A model generated the notes under the pieces. The model had not been told where the DNA came from, ran no database searches, and worked only from the letters and a program-made list of their open reading frames with translations. From positions 62,001-126,000 of the forward strand of contig JACKEV010000009.1 of the NCBI GenBank assembly GCA_020632795.1: a stretch of 64,000 nucleotides of DNA, written 5' to 3'. The stretch is from Alphaproteobacteria bacterium. GTDB taxonomy: Bacteria > Myxococcota_A > UBA796 > CAJQPC01. A program made the position numbers and the translations under genes. Each line of letters begins with the position of its first letter. Positions within the stretch are counted from its first letter, which is position 1. Shown here one piece after another: positions 46,923 to 55,471 of this stretch.

Positions 46923-47975
46923 ATGCGCTCCGATCGCTACCGCCCTGACGCTCCGCCCTACCTGCTCTACGGATTCCTGGGGATCTCCCTGGTCCTCAAC
47001 ATCTTCATGGCGCTCGATCTCGGCCCGTCCGAGGATCCGGGCGTGGGCGCGCTGACCTCCGGCGTGGAGGACGCCGTCGTGGCGGCGGCGGCCCCCGAGG
47101 ACGGCACGGCCGCCGCCGCCATCGCCAGCAACTCCGTCGTCGAGACCATCCAGCCCGAGGTCGTCGCGATGGACGCCATGCCGGGCGCGAAGTCGGGCTG
47201 GGCCCTGGTCCGCGGCGAGGTGGACCACTCCCTGGCCCGCACCTTCCAGACGGAGGTCGGCGATCAGGCGGACGCTGTCGCGGCGGTCTATTCCCGGCTG
47301 TTCATGTGGGACCTCGACCTGCGCAAGGACCTGCGGCGCGGCGACGCGGTCGTGGCCACCTGGCGGGCGAGCGACGACGGCGAGATCGAGATCCCCGTCG
47401 CCTGGTTCAAGAGCCAGAAGCTCGGCCGCACCCTCAAGGCCTACCGCTACCAGGCCCCCGGCGACGCCTACGCCAGCTACTGGTTCCCCGACGGCACCGA
47501 GGTGCCCCTGCGCCTGGTCGCCGGCCCCCTCGATGACTACGACCAGATCACCTCGCTGCTCAAGGACCGCCCCACCCACAAGGGCATGGACTTCAAGGCG
47601 GACGTTGGCACCGACGTCGTCAGCCCCAAGGCCGGCACGGTCACCCGGGTCAACTGGAACTGGAAGGCCAACGGCAACTGCGTCGAGGTGCGCTACGCCG
47701 ACGGCACGCTGGCCAAGTTCCTCCACCTCGACAAGGTCAGCGTGACCGAGGGCCAGCACGTCACCTCCGGGCAGCTGCTGGCGAAGTCGGGCAACACGGG
47801 CCGCTCCACCGCGCCCCACCTGCACTACCAGCTCGATCGGGGCAGCAAGAACATCGACCCGCTCGACTACCACGACACCATCCGTCGCAAGCTCCCCGCC
47901 TCGGCGATGGACGACTTCAACAAGGAGGTCGCCCGCCTGGACGCCATGCTGGGCGAGCCCGTCGCCGCGCGCTGA
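46923..47975 (+). CDS. Membrane-anchored M23 (LytM) metallopeptidase
   Basis: The protein has 350 residues from ATG 46923 with GAGG six bases upstream. One N-terminal membrane segment (YLLYGFLGISLVLNIFMAL, about 13-31) anchors it, with the rest in the periplasm. A linker and an intermediate domain (about 95-205) precede the LytM domain with zinc ligands His219 and Asp223 in THKGMDF and His299/His301 in APHLHYQ. All four expected catalytic positions are present, so it is probably an active peptidoglycan endopeptidase acting in cell-wall growth, division or remodelling. A strong bidirectional terminator follows. Confidence 0.92.
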   Translation: MRSDRYRPDAPPYLLYGFLGISLVLNIFMALDLGPSEDPGVGALTSGVEDAVVAAAAPEDGTAAAAIASNSVVETIQPEVVAMDAMPGAKSGWALVRGEVDHSLARTFQTEVGDQADAVAAVYSRLFMWDLDLRKDLRRGDAVVATWRASDDGEIEIPVAWFKSQKLGRTLKAYRYQAPGDAYASYWFPDGTEVPLRLVAGPLDDYDQITSLLKDRPTHKGMDFKADVGTDVVSPKAGTVTRVNWNWKANGNCVEVRYADGTLAKFLHLDKVSVTEGQHVTSGQLLAKSGNTGRSTAPHLHYQLDRGSKNIDPLDYHDTIRRKLPASAMDDFNKEVARLDAMLGEPVAAR

Positions 47976-47993
47976 GCGGCGCGGACGAGGCGC

Positions 47994-48019
47994 GGCCATC
48001 GCCCCCCGGGGCGGTGGCC
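47994..48019. terminator. Bidirectional terminator hairpin
   Basis: GGCCATCGCCCC and GGGGCGGTGGCC form a 12-bp stem with one wobble pair in the 63-base gap between the convergent M23 and sorting-tail genes. Flanking GCGC sequences may extend it. It is followed on the plus strand by GCGCTTTGG. Confidence 0.6.
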
Positions 48020-48038
48020 GTCGCGCTTTGGGGGGGTA

Positions 48039-49793
48039 CTAGCCGCGGCGGCGCAGGCTGGCGAGCACCAGGGCGAAGAAGCCCAGCCCGAAGCGCCACC
48101 CCGGCCAGAAGCGGCGGCGGTGCTGGGTGGTGCAGCCGGTGTCCTCGCAGCCGGCGCTGTCGGCGCCGCAGCCGGCGCTGTCCTCGCCGCAGCCCAGCAG
48201 GGTCTCGAAGTCGAAGGGGTCGGTCTCGCCCTCGAAGCCGTCGCAGCCGAAGCTGCCGCCCTCGCAGCCGGCGACCTCCAGGGGCTGCACGTTATCGATG
48301 TCCAGCAGGATGAACCCGCCCATCCACTGCCCGTCGGCGTCGGGCAGCCAGAACACTGTGTCCAGGCCGATGCCCAGGATGCTGGGGATGGCGACGGTGG
48401 GCAGCAGGTCGTCGGGCAGCACCGTGCCCAGCACCGTGGGCAGGAAGTCCGCCAGGCCCTCGGAGAAGCCCGGCTCGACCAGCTCGTTGTAGGGCTCCTC
48501 GAACTGGATGGCCTCGGTGTCGATGATGACGGCGGGGGCCAGCTCGGTGGCGCCCAGACCGGGGTCGATGCCGACGTCCGCGACCACGTCGGCCCGGAAC
48601 AGGCGGGTCTCGCGGTCGTCCAGGGGCGCGGAGAAGTTGAGCCCGAACTCCCGGAGCTGCAACGCGAAGGGGGCGCCGTCCTCCTGGAACCCGATGGTGG
48701 GCGGGGCGTCGGGGGCGGTGACGATGTTGACCGGCTTGGGGTCGTTCTCATCGAACAGCGCGGCGAAGGACTCGCCGAACAGGTTCGAGAAGAGCTGGGT
48801 GTCCAGGGTCAGGCCCTCGACCGCCGTGGAGACGTCGAGGCACAGCGCGCCGGTGGCCCACACGCCCCAGAGGACGTGGTCGACGAAGTCCTTGTTGACG
48901 AAGATCGCCGCGTCGTACTCCAGGCTGGTGTCCCAGGCCCGCTCGGAGAAGTCCGGCCAGGGGGCGTCGGCGGAGGCGCTGCCCTCGCCCGCGTCCACGC
49001 AGTCGGAGATGAAGGACGGGACCGAGGTGGCGCCCAGGCCCAGCACCAGCCCGGCCTCGGTCAGCTCGAGGGAGGAGGGCTCCAGGGTCAGGGCGACCTC
49101 GCCCTCGCCCAGGCCGAAGGAGGTCTCCAGCACCAGGCCGTTGAGGGCGTCCTCCAGGCTGGTCTCGATCTCGGCGCCCAGGCCCTCCAGCTCGGGCTCG
49201 ACGAAGGAGAGCAGCAGCGCGCTGATGGCCTCCTCGTTGGTGCCCAGCAGGGTGCCGATGGCGTCGGCGAGCACGCAGTCGGACAGCGGGTTGCCGATCG
49301 GGGAGATGGTGATGGCGGGGTCGCTGGCGGTGACGTCGATGTAGTTGACGCCGTCGTTGCCCTCGTACAGCGCCATGGCGATGGAGAGGTCGGCGACCAC
49401 GGACGTGGTGGGGAACGCCACCCCGCAGGTCTCCTCCAGATCCTGGAGGAAGGAGCAGTCGCCGGTCACGTCGAGCTGGGACGCGCTGGACGAGAGGGTG
49501 AGGTAGAGGGTGAGGTGCAGCTCGCCGTCGGCGGCCACCAGGGCGACGTCCTGGGCGGCGAGGTAGAGGTCGATGGCCCCGAGGCTGTAGGTGAGGGGGT
49601 CCTCGTCGGCCTCGTCACATTCGAAGCTGCCGTAGATGTCGGCGACGGGGAAGCTGGGGGGGACCAGGCCCTCCACCGCGTCGCCCATGTGGGCGAGGCC
49701 GGCGTTGGAGACGTGGAGGGCGGCGGCCCGGGGGATGGGCTCGCCCGGGGGCAGCGTGCCCGCGGCGGCGATGGGGAGGAGGAGGGTCCACAT
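48039..49793 (-). CDS. Exported protein with Cys-rich sorting-like C-terminal tail
   Basis: The protein has 584 residues from ATG 49793. A signal peptide (MWTLLLPIAAAG) is followed by a two-part beta/helix protein. Its order of elements (a beta domain ending in a Cys pair, helical stretch SALLLSFVEPELEGLGAEIE, a second beta domain) loosely recalls BPI/LBP-type lipid-binding (TULIP) proteins; this is a weak guess. The C-terminus has a Cys repeat (CGEDSAGCGADSAGCEDTGC), then RRRFWPGW, a hydrophobic stretch FGLGFFALVLASL and RRRG, the layout of MYXO-CTERM-type sorting tails. It is probably displayed on the cell surface. A TACGAT hexamer six bases before the ATG suggests a leaderless transcript. 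Confidence 0.65.
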   Translation of the reverse strand: MWTLLLPIAAAGTLPPGEPIPRAAALHVSNAGLAHMGDAVEGLVPPSFPVADIYGSFECDEADEDPLTYSLGAIDLYLAAQDVALVAADGELHLTLYLTLSSSASQLDVTGDCSFLQDLEETCGVAFPTTSVVADLSIAMALYEGNDGVNYIDVTASDPAITISPIGNPLSDCVLADAIGTLLGTNEEAISALLLSFVEPELEGLGAEIETSLEDALNGLVLETSFGLGEGEVALTLEPSSLELTEAGLVLGLGATSVPSFISDCVDAGEGSASADAPWPDFSERAWDTSLEYDAAIFVNKDFVDHVLWGVWATGALCLDVSTAVEGLTLDTQLFSNLFGESFAALFDENDPKPVNIVTAPDAPPTIGFQEDGAPFALQLREFGLNFSAPLDDRETRLFRADVVADVGIDPGLGATELAPAVIIDTEAIQFEEPYNELVEPGFSEGLADFLPTVLGTVLPDDLLPTVAIPSILGIGLDTVFWLPDADGQWMGGFILLDIDNVQPLEVAGCEGGSFGCDGFEGETDPFDFETLLGCGEDSAGCGADSAGCEDTGCTTQHRRRFWPGWRFGLGFFALVLASLRRRG

Positions 49794-49799
49794 GGGGCG

Positions 49800-49805
49800 A
49801 TCGTA
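49800..49805 (-). promoter_or_regulatory. -10 element, leaderless start
   Basis: TACGAT on the minus strand ends six bases before ATG 49793. No Shine-Dalgarno sequence and no clear -35. Confidence 0.45.
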
Positions 49806-49846
49806 CCTCGGGCGGCCACAGGCTCGCCGACGGGATTCCAAGCAGG

Positions 49847-49852
49847 TACGTT
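49847..49852 (+). promoter_or_regulatory. -10 element, leaderless start
   Basis: TACGTT ends six bases before GTG 49859. It is divergent from the similar element at 49800-49805. Confidence 0.4.
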
Positions 49853-49858
49853 AGCGCC

Positions 49859-51931
49859 GTGCGCGCGGCGCTGCCACTGCTGCTGCTCGGGATGGCTTGC
49901 AAGGATGATCCCGAGCCCACCGAGACCGCCTCGGACAGCACCCCGACCGTCGACAGCGTCTCGGACAGCACCCCGGAGCCGACATCCTTCCTGGTGGATG
50001 TGCACATCACCCTGGACGGCGAGCCCGTCGAAGGGGTGGTCGTGGCCCAGGGGGGTGCCCCCGAGCGCTGGCTCACCGACGCGGGCGGTGACGTCCGGAT
50101 CACCTTCGACAACACCGTCGAGGGCGACGCGGTCGTCGTGGCGTCCCACCCCGAGGCCCGCATCCTCGGGGCCTTCGTCACGGTCCCCGAGGGCGACGCG
50201 GTGTCGCTGGTGGTGCTGGACCTGGAGCGCTACGCCGCCGGCGACAACCTGCTCTACACCTTCCAGGATCCCGGTGAGCCGGACATCGTGGACAGCACCA
50301 ACCAGTGCTCCCACTGCCACGTCACCCTCGTCGACGCCTGGTTCGGCTCACCGCACCGCAGCAGCGCGTCGAACCCGCGGGTCCAGGATCTCTACGCGGG
50401 CGTGGCGGCGGCCTGGGCGGACGCGGCGGCCTGTGCGGCGGCGGGGGGGCAGTGGCTGGAGGGGCTGGCGCCGGGCACGAGGGCGCCCGCAGAGCGCTGC
50501 TACCTGGGCGCGGGCGTGCTGCCGGACCTCAACCCCGACTGCGCCGAGGACCCCTGCGACGGCCAGGCCACCGCCTTCGGGGCCTGCGCGGACTGCCACG
50601 CCCCGGGCATCGACGGCGCGCTCGGCGGCCGGGACCTGCTGGAGGCCGAGGGCTTCGCCTACGAGGACGGCGTCCACTGCGACGTCTGCCACAAGGTCGA
50701 GTCCATCGACCTCAGCGCCGAGGCTGGCGTCGCCGGGCGGCTGCATCTGACGCGGCCCTCCGAGGAGCTCACCGGGCCCTTGGGCCCCTGGGAGCCCCTG
50801 ACCTTCGGCCCCTACGACGACGTCGTCAACCCCCGCATGGGCAGCGTGCAGCGGGACCATTTCCGCGAGGCGACCTTCTGCGCCGGCTGCCACGAGCTGG
50901 ACCAGCCCGCGCTGGTGCCGGGGGTCGCCCTGGACGCCGACCGCTGGCCGGATGGCCGCCTCCCGGTGCACTCCACGTACAGCGAGTGGGCGGCGGGGCC
51001 GATGAACCCCGGCGTGGTCTGCCAGAGCTGTCACATGCCCGCCGACGCCGACGTGGGCAACGCCGCCGACCTGGAGAACGAGTTCGAGGGGGTCATCATC
51101 GGCATCGCGGCGGGGTGGTACCGCACCCCCGGCGCGGTGCGCCAGCACAGCTGGGTGGGGCCGCGCCAGCCGGAGAGCCGCATGCTGCAGCTCGCCGCCA
51201 CGGTGGACATCGAGGCCGAGCGTGTCGACGACGCCTGGGAGGCCCGGGTCCGGGTGGAGAACGCCGGCCCCGGCCACGCCATCCCCACCGGCGAGCCGCT
51301 GCGCAGCCTGCTGCTGACGGTCACCGCCACCTGCGACGGCGCCCCCCTGGACCCGGTGGGGGGCGACGTGGTGCCGGACTACGGCGGCGCGGTCGCCGAG
51401 CGCGCCGGGGACCTCTCGGTCTGGCCGGAGGCGCAGGTGGGCGACCGGATCCGCGTGGCCGCCCGCGGGGAGGGCTTCGTGGACTACGACGGGGTCGGCC
51501 CCTTCGCGACCGACGGGCGCTTCGACGCCGATGAGAAGGGCATCCCTGTGCTGTCCTACGTCGGGGAGGCCGAGGTCATCGGGGTCTCGGAAGGCGGCGC
51601 TGTCACGACCTCGCCCGCGCTGCCTTCAGGAGACGTCGCCTGGCTGGTGCGGGACACGCGCATGCTGGCCGGGGCCCCGGGCTGGGGCTTCGCCCGGGTG
51701 ATGGTGGACGCCGACGGCGCGCGCATGGCGCCCCACCACCGCGCGGTCGACGTGGCCTCGGACAACCGGCTCAAGCCGCGCACCGCGTGGACCTCCACCC
51801 ACCGCTTCGACGGTGGCTGCGAGGCTCCGGTCTTCGAGGCGACGCTGCTTCACCGGCCCCTGCCCCTGGCGCTCGCGGCCGAGCGTGGCTGGGAGGCTGA
51901 GGACGCGGTGATGGTGGAGGCGCGCCGATGA
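49859..51931 (+). CDS. Pentaheme c-type cytochrome lipoprotein
   Basis: The protein has 690 residues from GTG 49859. A lipoprotein signal ends at Cys14 (GMAC), followed by a Thr/Ser/Asp linker. An Ig-like domain occupies about 43-120. Five CxxCH heme-binding motifs follow: residues 150-154 (CSHCH), 243-247 (CADCH), 274-278 (CDVCH), 341-345 (CAGCH) and 388-392 (CQSCH). The C-terminal 270 residues form beta domains without heme motifs. This is the layout of extracellular or periplasmic electron-transfer cytochromes of the cytochrome c554/hydroxylamine-oxidoreductase-like type. It overlaps the multicopper oxidase gene by four bases, so the two should function together, probably passing electrons between a metal or other donor and the copper enzyme. 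Confidence 0.9.
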   Translation: MRAALPLLLLGMACKDDPEPTETASDSTPTVDSVSDSTPEPTSFLVDVHITLDGEPVEGVVVAQGGAPERWLTDAGGDVRITFDNTVEGDAVVVASHPEARILGAFVTVPEGDAVSLVVLDLERYAAGDNLLYTFQDPGEPDIVDSTNQCSHCHVTLVDAWFGSPHRSSASNPRVQDLYAGVAAAWADAAACAAAGGQWLEGLAPGTRAPAERCYLGAGVLPDLNPDCAEDPCDGQATAFGACADCHAPGIDGALGGRDLLEAEGFAYEDGVHCDVCHKVESIDLSAEAGVAGRLHLTRPSEELTGPLGPWEPLTFGPYDDVVNPRMGSVQRDHFREATFCAGCHELDQPALVPGVALDADRWPDGRLPVHSTYSEWAAGPMNPGVVCQSCHMPADADVGNAADLENEFEGVIIGIAAGWYRTPGAVRQHSWVGPRQPESRMLQLAATVDIEAERVDDAWEARVRVENAGPGHAIPTGEPLRSLLLTVTATCDGAPLDPVGGDVVPDYGGAVAERAGDLSVWPEAQVGDRIRVAARGEGFVDYDGVGPFATDGRFDADEKGIPVLSYVGEAEVIGVSEGGAVTTSPALPSGDVAWLVRDTRMLAGAPGWGFARVMVDADGARMAPHHRAVDVASDNRLKPRTAWTSTHRFDGGCEAPVFEATLLHRPLPLALAAERGWEAEDAVMVEARR

Positions 51932-53340
51932 CCCTGCTGCTTGCCCTGCTTGCCTTGCTGGCCTGCAAGGACGCCGCGCCGCCCCCGGACAGCGAGGCCG
52001 ACGACACAGCGCCCGTGGTGGACACCGAGGCTCCCGATCCCCGCCCCTGGTTCGCCAACCCCGCCGAGGCCGAGGACCTCGACCCGGCCGAGGGCGTGGT
52101 CCGGGTGGCGCTCACCGCCGCGACCCACTGGCAGGAGGTCGTCGATCCGCTCACCGGCGACGCCGTGTCCTTCCAGGGCTACGCCTACAACGGGCAGACC
52201 CCGGGCCCGACCCTGCGGGCGAAGCTCGGCGACACCCTCATCGTCGAGTTCACCAACGACCTCACCGCCGCGACCACCATCCACTGGCACGGGCTGGCCG
52301 TGCCCTACGAGATGGACGGCGTGACCTGGACCCTCGACCCGGTGGAGCCCGGGGAGACCTTCACCTACACCCTGCCGCTGACCCGGGCGGGGACGTTCTG
52401 GTACCACCCGCACCTCAACACCGACCAGCAGGTCGACAACGGGCTCTACGGCGTGCTCATCGTCGAGGACCCCGCCGACCCCCCGGTCGACCGCGAGCTG
52501 GTGATGGTGCTGGACGACTGGGCTGAGCCCGAGGTGGCGCTGCCACCCCACGGGGCCGACTCCGACGACCACGGCGTCGACGGGGCCGAGGGCTTGTGGG
52601 CGGTCAACGGGCTGGTGAGCCCGCGCGTGGCGGTCGAGGGTGGCGAGGTGGTGCGGGTGCGGCTGCTCAACGCGGCCAACGGCGGGTACGTGGACCTGGG
52701 CTGGGACGGCGGCGTGCGGCAGATCGCGGGGGATCAGGGGCTGCTGCCCGGCCTGGCCACCGGGGAGCGGGTCGTGCTGGCCCCGGGGGACCGGGTGGAC
52801 GTGGAGTGGCTGCCGGGGGAGGCGGGCTTCGAGGTGCTGGACCACCCCTACGCCCACAGCGGCGGTCCGGCGGTGGGGGAGCCCCGGGCCTTGATGGCGG
52901 TCGAGGTCGACCCCCCCGCCGCCCCGGCCGGCGCGCCCGCCTGGCCCTTCCCCGCAGACGAGACCCCCGACGATCCCGGCTACACCGACCACACGTATGT
53001 CTTCACCGGCGAGCTGGAGGGCCCCTGGCTCATCAACGGGGAGGCCTTCCCCGACGTGACCGTCGCCCAGCTCCCCCTGGGGGAGCCCTCCATCCTGGAG
53101 GTCCGCAACCTCTCGGCCAGCGAGCACCCCTTCCACCTGCACGGCATGCACTTCGACGTGCTCTCCATCAACGGCGAGCCGCCGCTCTACCCGATGCTGG
53201 AGGACACCTTCAACCTGGGCATCCGGGACGCGCTGCGGGTCCGGGTGGTGCCGGAGTATCCCGGCTTCTGGATGCTGCACTGCCACATCCTGCCCCACGC
53301 GGACGGCGGGATGATGACGGTCGTGGAGGTCTCCGAGTGA
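51928..53340 (+). CDS. Multicopper oxidase lipoprotein
   Basis: The protein has 470 residues. A lipoprotein signal ends in LLAC (Cys13) with an acidic linker. The copper motifs of laccase-like enzymes are complete: HWHG (119-122), WYHPH (159-163), HPFHLHG in the third domain, and HCHILPHADGGMM (451-463). The type 1 copper ligands are Cys452, His457 and Met462. Enzymes of this kind oxidise phenols, Cu(I), Mn(II) or Fe(II) and reduce oxygen to water at the trinuclear site. Coupling to a pentaheme cytochrome is unusual and suggests that the electron donor may be heme or a metal at the surface. Coupled to both neighbours by 4-base overlaps. Confidence 0.93.
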   Translation: MTLLLALLALLACKDAAPPPDSEADDTAPVVDTEAPDPRPWFANPAEAEDLDPAEGVVRVALTAATHWQEVVDPLTGDAVSFQGYAYNGQTPGPTLRAKLGDTLIVEFTNDLTAATTIHWHGLAVPYEMDGVTWTLDPVEPGETFTYTLPLTRAGTFWYHPHLNTDQQVDNGLYGVLIVEDPADPPVDRELVMVLDDWAEPEVALPPHGADSDDHGVDGAEGLWAVNGLVSPRVAVEGGEVVRVRLLNAANGGYVDLGWDGGVRQIAGDQGLLPGLATGERVVLAPGDRVDVEWLPGEAGFEVLDHPYAHSGGPAVGEPRALMAVEVDPPAAPAGAPAWPFPADETPDDPGYTDHTYVFTGELEGPWLINGEAFPDVTVAQLPLGEPSILEVRNLSASEHPFHLHGMHFDVLSINGEPPLYPMLEDTFNLGIRDALRVRVVPEYPGFWMLHCHILPHADGGMMTVVEVSE

Positions 53341-54350
53341 CCGAGGTCCTGATCCTGAGCGACGCGGCGATGGTCAAGCACGACCCCGGGCCCCAGCACG
53401 TCGAGCGGCCCGAGCGGCTCTCGGCGCTGCTTGCCCACCTGGAGCAGCGGCCGGTCGAGGGCGTGGCCTGGCGCGCGCCCAAGCCCGCGTCGCGGGAGGC
53501 CGTGGAGCGGGTCCACTGGTCGGACTACGTCGACCTCGTCGAGTCGGCCCGAGGCGAGGTCGCCGCGTTCGACCCGGACACCTTCACCTCGCCCGACAGC
53601 GTGGCGGCGGGCTGGCTGGCGGCGGGGGCAGCGATCGAGGCCGCCGAGGCGGTGGTCTCCGGCGCGGCCCGGCGGGCCTTCGCGCTGGTGCGGCCCCCCG
53701 GACACCACGCTGAGGCGGCCCGCGCGATGGGCTTCTGCCTGTTCAACAACGTGGCCATCGCCGCCGCCCACGCCCGCGCCGCGCTGGGGGTCGAGCGGGT
53801 CCTGATCGTCGACTGGGACGTGCACCACGGCAACGGCACCCAGCACATCTTCGAGGCCGAGCCCTCGGTGTTCTTCTTCTCCTCTCACCAGTTCCCGTTC
53901 TACCCGGGCACCGGGGCGGCCCACGAGCAGGGCCGGGGAGACGGCCGGGGGGCGACCCTCAACGCGCCGCTGCCCCAGGGCGCGGGGGACGGTGACCTGG
54001 GCCTGGTGTTCGAGGCGCTGCTGCGCCCGGCGGCGGAGGCCTTCCAGCCGGAGCTGGTGCTGGTCTCGGCGGGCTTCGACGGGCACCGGGACGACCCGCT
54101 GGGCGGCTTCCGGCTGTCCACGGAGGGCTTCGCGCACCTCTGCGGGGTGGTCCGCGACATCGCGGACGCCCACGCCGGGGGGCGGCTGGCCCTGGTGCTG
54201 GAGGGGGGCTACGACCTGGACGCCCTCGCCCACAGCGCGCGGGCCTGCCTGGAGGTGCTCGCCGGGGCCTCCCCGCCGCCGCGGGCCGCCGCGACGGCGA
54301 TCGGCGAGCGCACGGTGCGGCTGGTCCGAGGTGCGCTATCCTCCGGCTGA
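53337..54350 (+). CDS. Histone-deacetylase-family amidohydrolase
   Basis: The protein has 337 residues from GTG 53337 (GTGA overlap with the oxidase). It shows the HDAC fold signatures: RPPGHHAE (His123, His124), VDWDVHHGNGT with zinc ligands Asp161 and His163, SAGFDGHRDDPLGG with zinc ligand Asp248, and the catalytic Tyr292 in EGGYDLD. Length and motifs fit class II-type bacterial deacetylases of the AcuC/HDAC-like group. It is cytoplasmic and probably deacetylates lysines or acetylpolyamines. Why it is coupled to exported redox proteins is unclear; a regulatory role is one possibility. Confidence 0.92.
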   Translation: MTEVLILSDAAMVKHDPGPQHVERPERLSALLAHLEQRPVEGVAWRAPKPASREAVERVHWSDYVDLVESARGEVAAFDPDTFTSPDSVAAGWLAAGAAIEAAEAVVSGAARRAFALVRPPGHHAEAARAMGFCLFNNVAIAAAHARAALGVERVLIVDWDVHHGNGTQHIFEAEPSVFFFSSHQFPFYPGTGAAHEQGRGDGRGATLNAPLPQGAGDGDLGLVFEALLRPAAEAFQPELVLVSAGFDGHRDDPLGGFRLSTEGFAHLCGVVRDIADAHAGGRLALVLEGGYDLDALAHSARACLEVLAGASPPPRAAATAIGERTVRLVRGALSSG

Positions 54351-54372
54351 ACGCCTGCAGCCTGGAGCCCCC

Positions 54373-54768
54373 ATGCCCCTCGACCGCTTCACCGTGGCGC
54401 GCGTCATCGCCGCCTCGCCCGCGCAGATCTACGCCGCCTGGCTCTCCAGCGAGCAGCACGCCGGGTTCACCGGGGCCGAGGCGTCGCTGGAGCCCGAGGT
54501 AGGTGGCGCCATCCGCTGTTGGGGCGGCTTCATCACCGGCCACATCCTCTCGCTGGAGCCGGATCGGCGCATGGTGTTCGCCTGGCGCACCCAGGCCTTC
54601 CCCGACGGCGCGGGCCCGTCCCGGGTCGAGGTCACCCTGGAGCCGGCAGAGGGCGGGACCCGGGTGCGCGTCGACCACAGCGAGATCCCGACCGGGCAGG
54701 GCAAGGACTACTTCGCCGGCTGGCAGGAGCGCTACTTCGACAAGCTGGACGCCTGGTTCGCGCGCTGA
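54373..54768 (+). CDS. SRPBCC/AHSA1-domain protein
   Basis: The protein has 131 residues from ATG 54373, with GGAG six bases upstream. The START-like Bet v1 fold is recognisable: VIAASPAQIYAAWLSSEQH at the start, GAIRCWGGFITGHILSLEPD in the middle and GGTRVRVDHSEIPTG with GWQERYFDKLDAWF at the end. Such domains bind hydrophobic ligands or stimulate Hsp90. A TATCCT hexamer near 54335, inside the deacetylase gene, may be a promoter. Its end overlaps the convergent thioredoxin-like gene by 37 bases. Confidence 0.85.
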   Translation: MPLDRFTVARVIAASPAQIYAAWLSSEQHAGFTGAEASLEPEVGGAIRCWGGFITGHILSLEPDRRMVFAWRTQAFPDGAGPSRVEVTLEPAEGGTRVRVDHSEIPTGQGKDYFAGWQERYFDKLDAWFAR

Positions 54769-55184
54769 CGACGCCGATCGACCCGCCGCAGGGCGCGGTT
54801 GACCCGGTGGCCCTGGTAGATGCGCTGACCGGAGGGGTCGAAGACGATGAAGTAGGGGATGCGCCCGCGCCCGGGGAGGTGCTCCTGGGCGGCGGGCAGC
54901 GCGGCGGTGTCCCAGGGGTCGCCCTCCAGGGAGATGGCCCGCACGGCGACGTCGGGGTGCACGGCCAGGTAGCCCTTGAGGGTGTGGGCGGCGTCGTGGC
55001 AGGGGGCGCACCAGGCCGCGCCGAAGTCGAAGATGGTGAACCGCCCTGGGATCAGGTGGTCGGAGAGCGTGACGGCCTCGCCAGAGGAGACCTGCACGAC
55101 GTCCAGCCCCTCGCTGCCGAGCCAGGGGTCGGGGAAGGGGCTCGCGGCCAGGGCCAGCGCTGCGATGAGGCCGACGACGCTCAA
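54732..55184 (-). CDS. Exported thioredoxin-like protein
   Basis: The protein has 150 residues from TTG 55184, which overlaps the preceding TGA (TTGA). A signal peptide (MSVVGLIAALALAAS) is followed by a TlpA/ResA-like thioredoxin fold: RFTIFDFGAAWCAPCHDAAH contains the redox motif WCAPC, and GRIPYFIVFDPSGQRIYQGH holds the cis-Pro. It should act in the periplasm on disulfides, for example in cytochrome or envelope protein maturation. Its place as last gene of an XRE/ImmA-type operon is unusual. The rare TTG start and coupling suggest low, linked expression. Confidence 0.8.
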   Translation of the reverse strand: MSVVGLIAALALAASPFPDPWLGSEGLDVVQVSSGEAVTLSDHLIPGRFTIFDFGAAWCAPCHDAAHTLKGYLAVHPDVAVRAISLEGDPWDTAALPAAQEHLPGRGRIPYFIVFDPSGQRIYQGHRVNRALRRVDRRRQRANQASSLSK

Positions 55185-55471
55185 GGCGCGGCAGCGGCGG
55201 GGAGCGGGCAGGGGAGCTGGTCGAGGGCATCCGAGAGCAGGCGCGCCTCGGCGTTGGCGAGCTCGGCGACCAGGGCCGCCCGCGCGGCGAGCCGCTCCAG
55301 GCGACGCTGGGCGTCCACCGTCGAGGCGCCGTCGCGCCAGCGCTGCTCCAGCAGATCGTGGACCCCGGCGGCGTCTACCGCCAGCAGCTCCAGCCGCTCG
55401 GCCAACGCGCCCAGGTTCAGCAGGCGGCGCTCGGTGTCACGGAGGTGTCGGACGTCAGGCTCGGTGTGCAT
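55181..55471 (-). CDS. Small helical protein, unknown
   Basis: The protein has 96 residues from ATG 55471, starting inside the 3' end of the ImmA-type gene (17-base overlap). The sequence is Ala/Leu/Arg/Glu-rich and almost wholly helical (HLRDTERRLLNLGALAERL, QRRLERLAARAALVAELANA), probably a coiled-coil bundle, with a Pro-Ala tail ending CPLPAAAAP. No family recognised. It is conserved in position between the protease and the thioredoxin-like gene only as far as this window shows. Confidence 0.5.
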   Translation of the reverse strand: MHTEPDVRHLRDTERRLLNLGALAERLELLAVDAAGVHDLLEQRWRDGASTVDAQRRLERLAARAALVAELANAEARLLSDALDQLPCPLPAAAAP

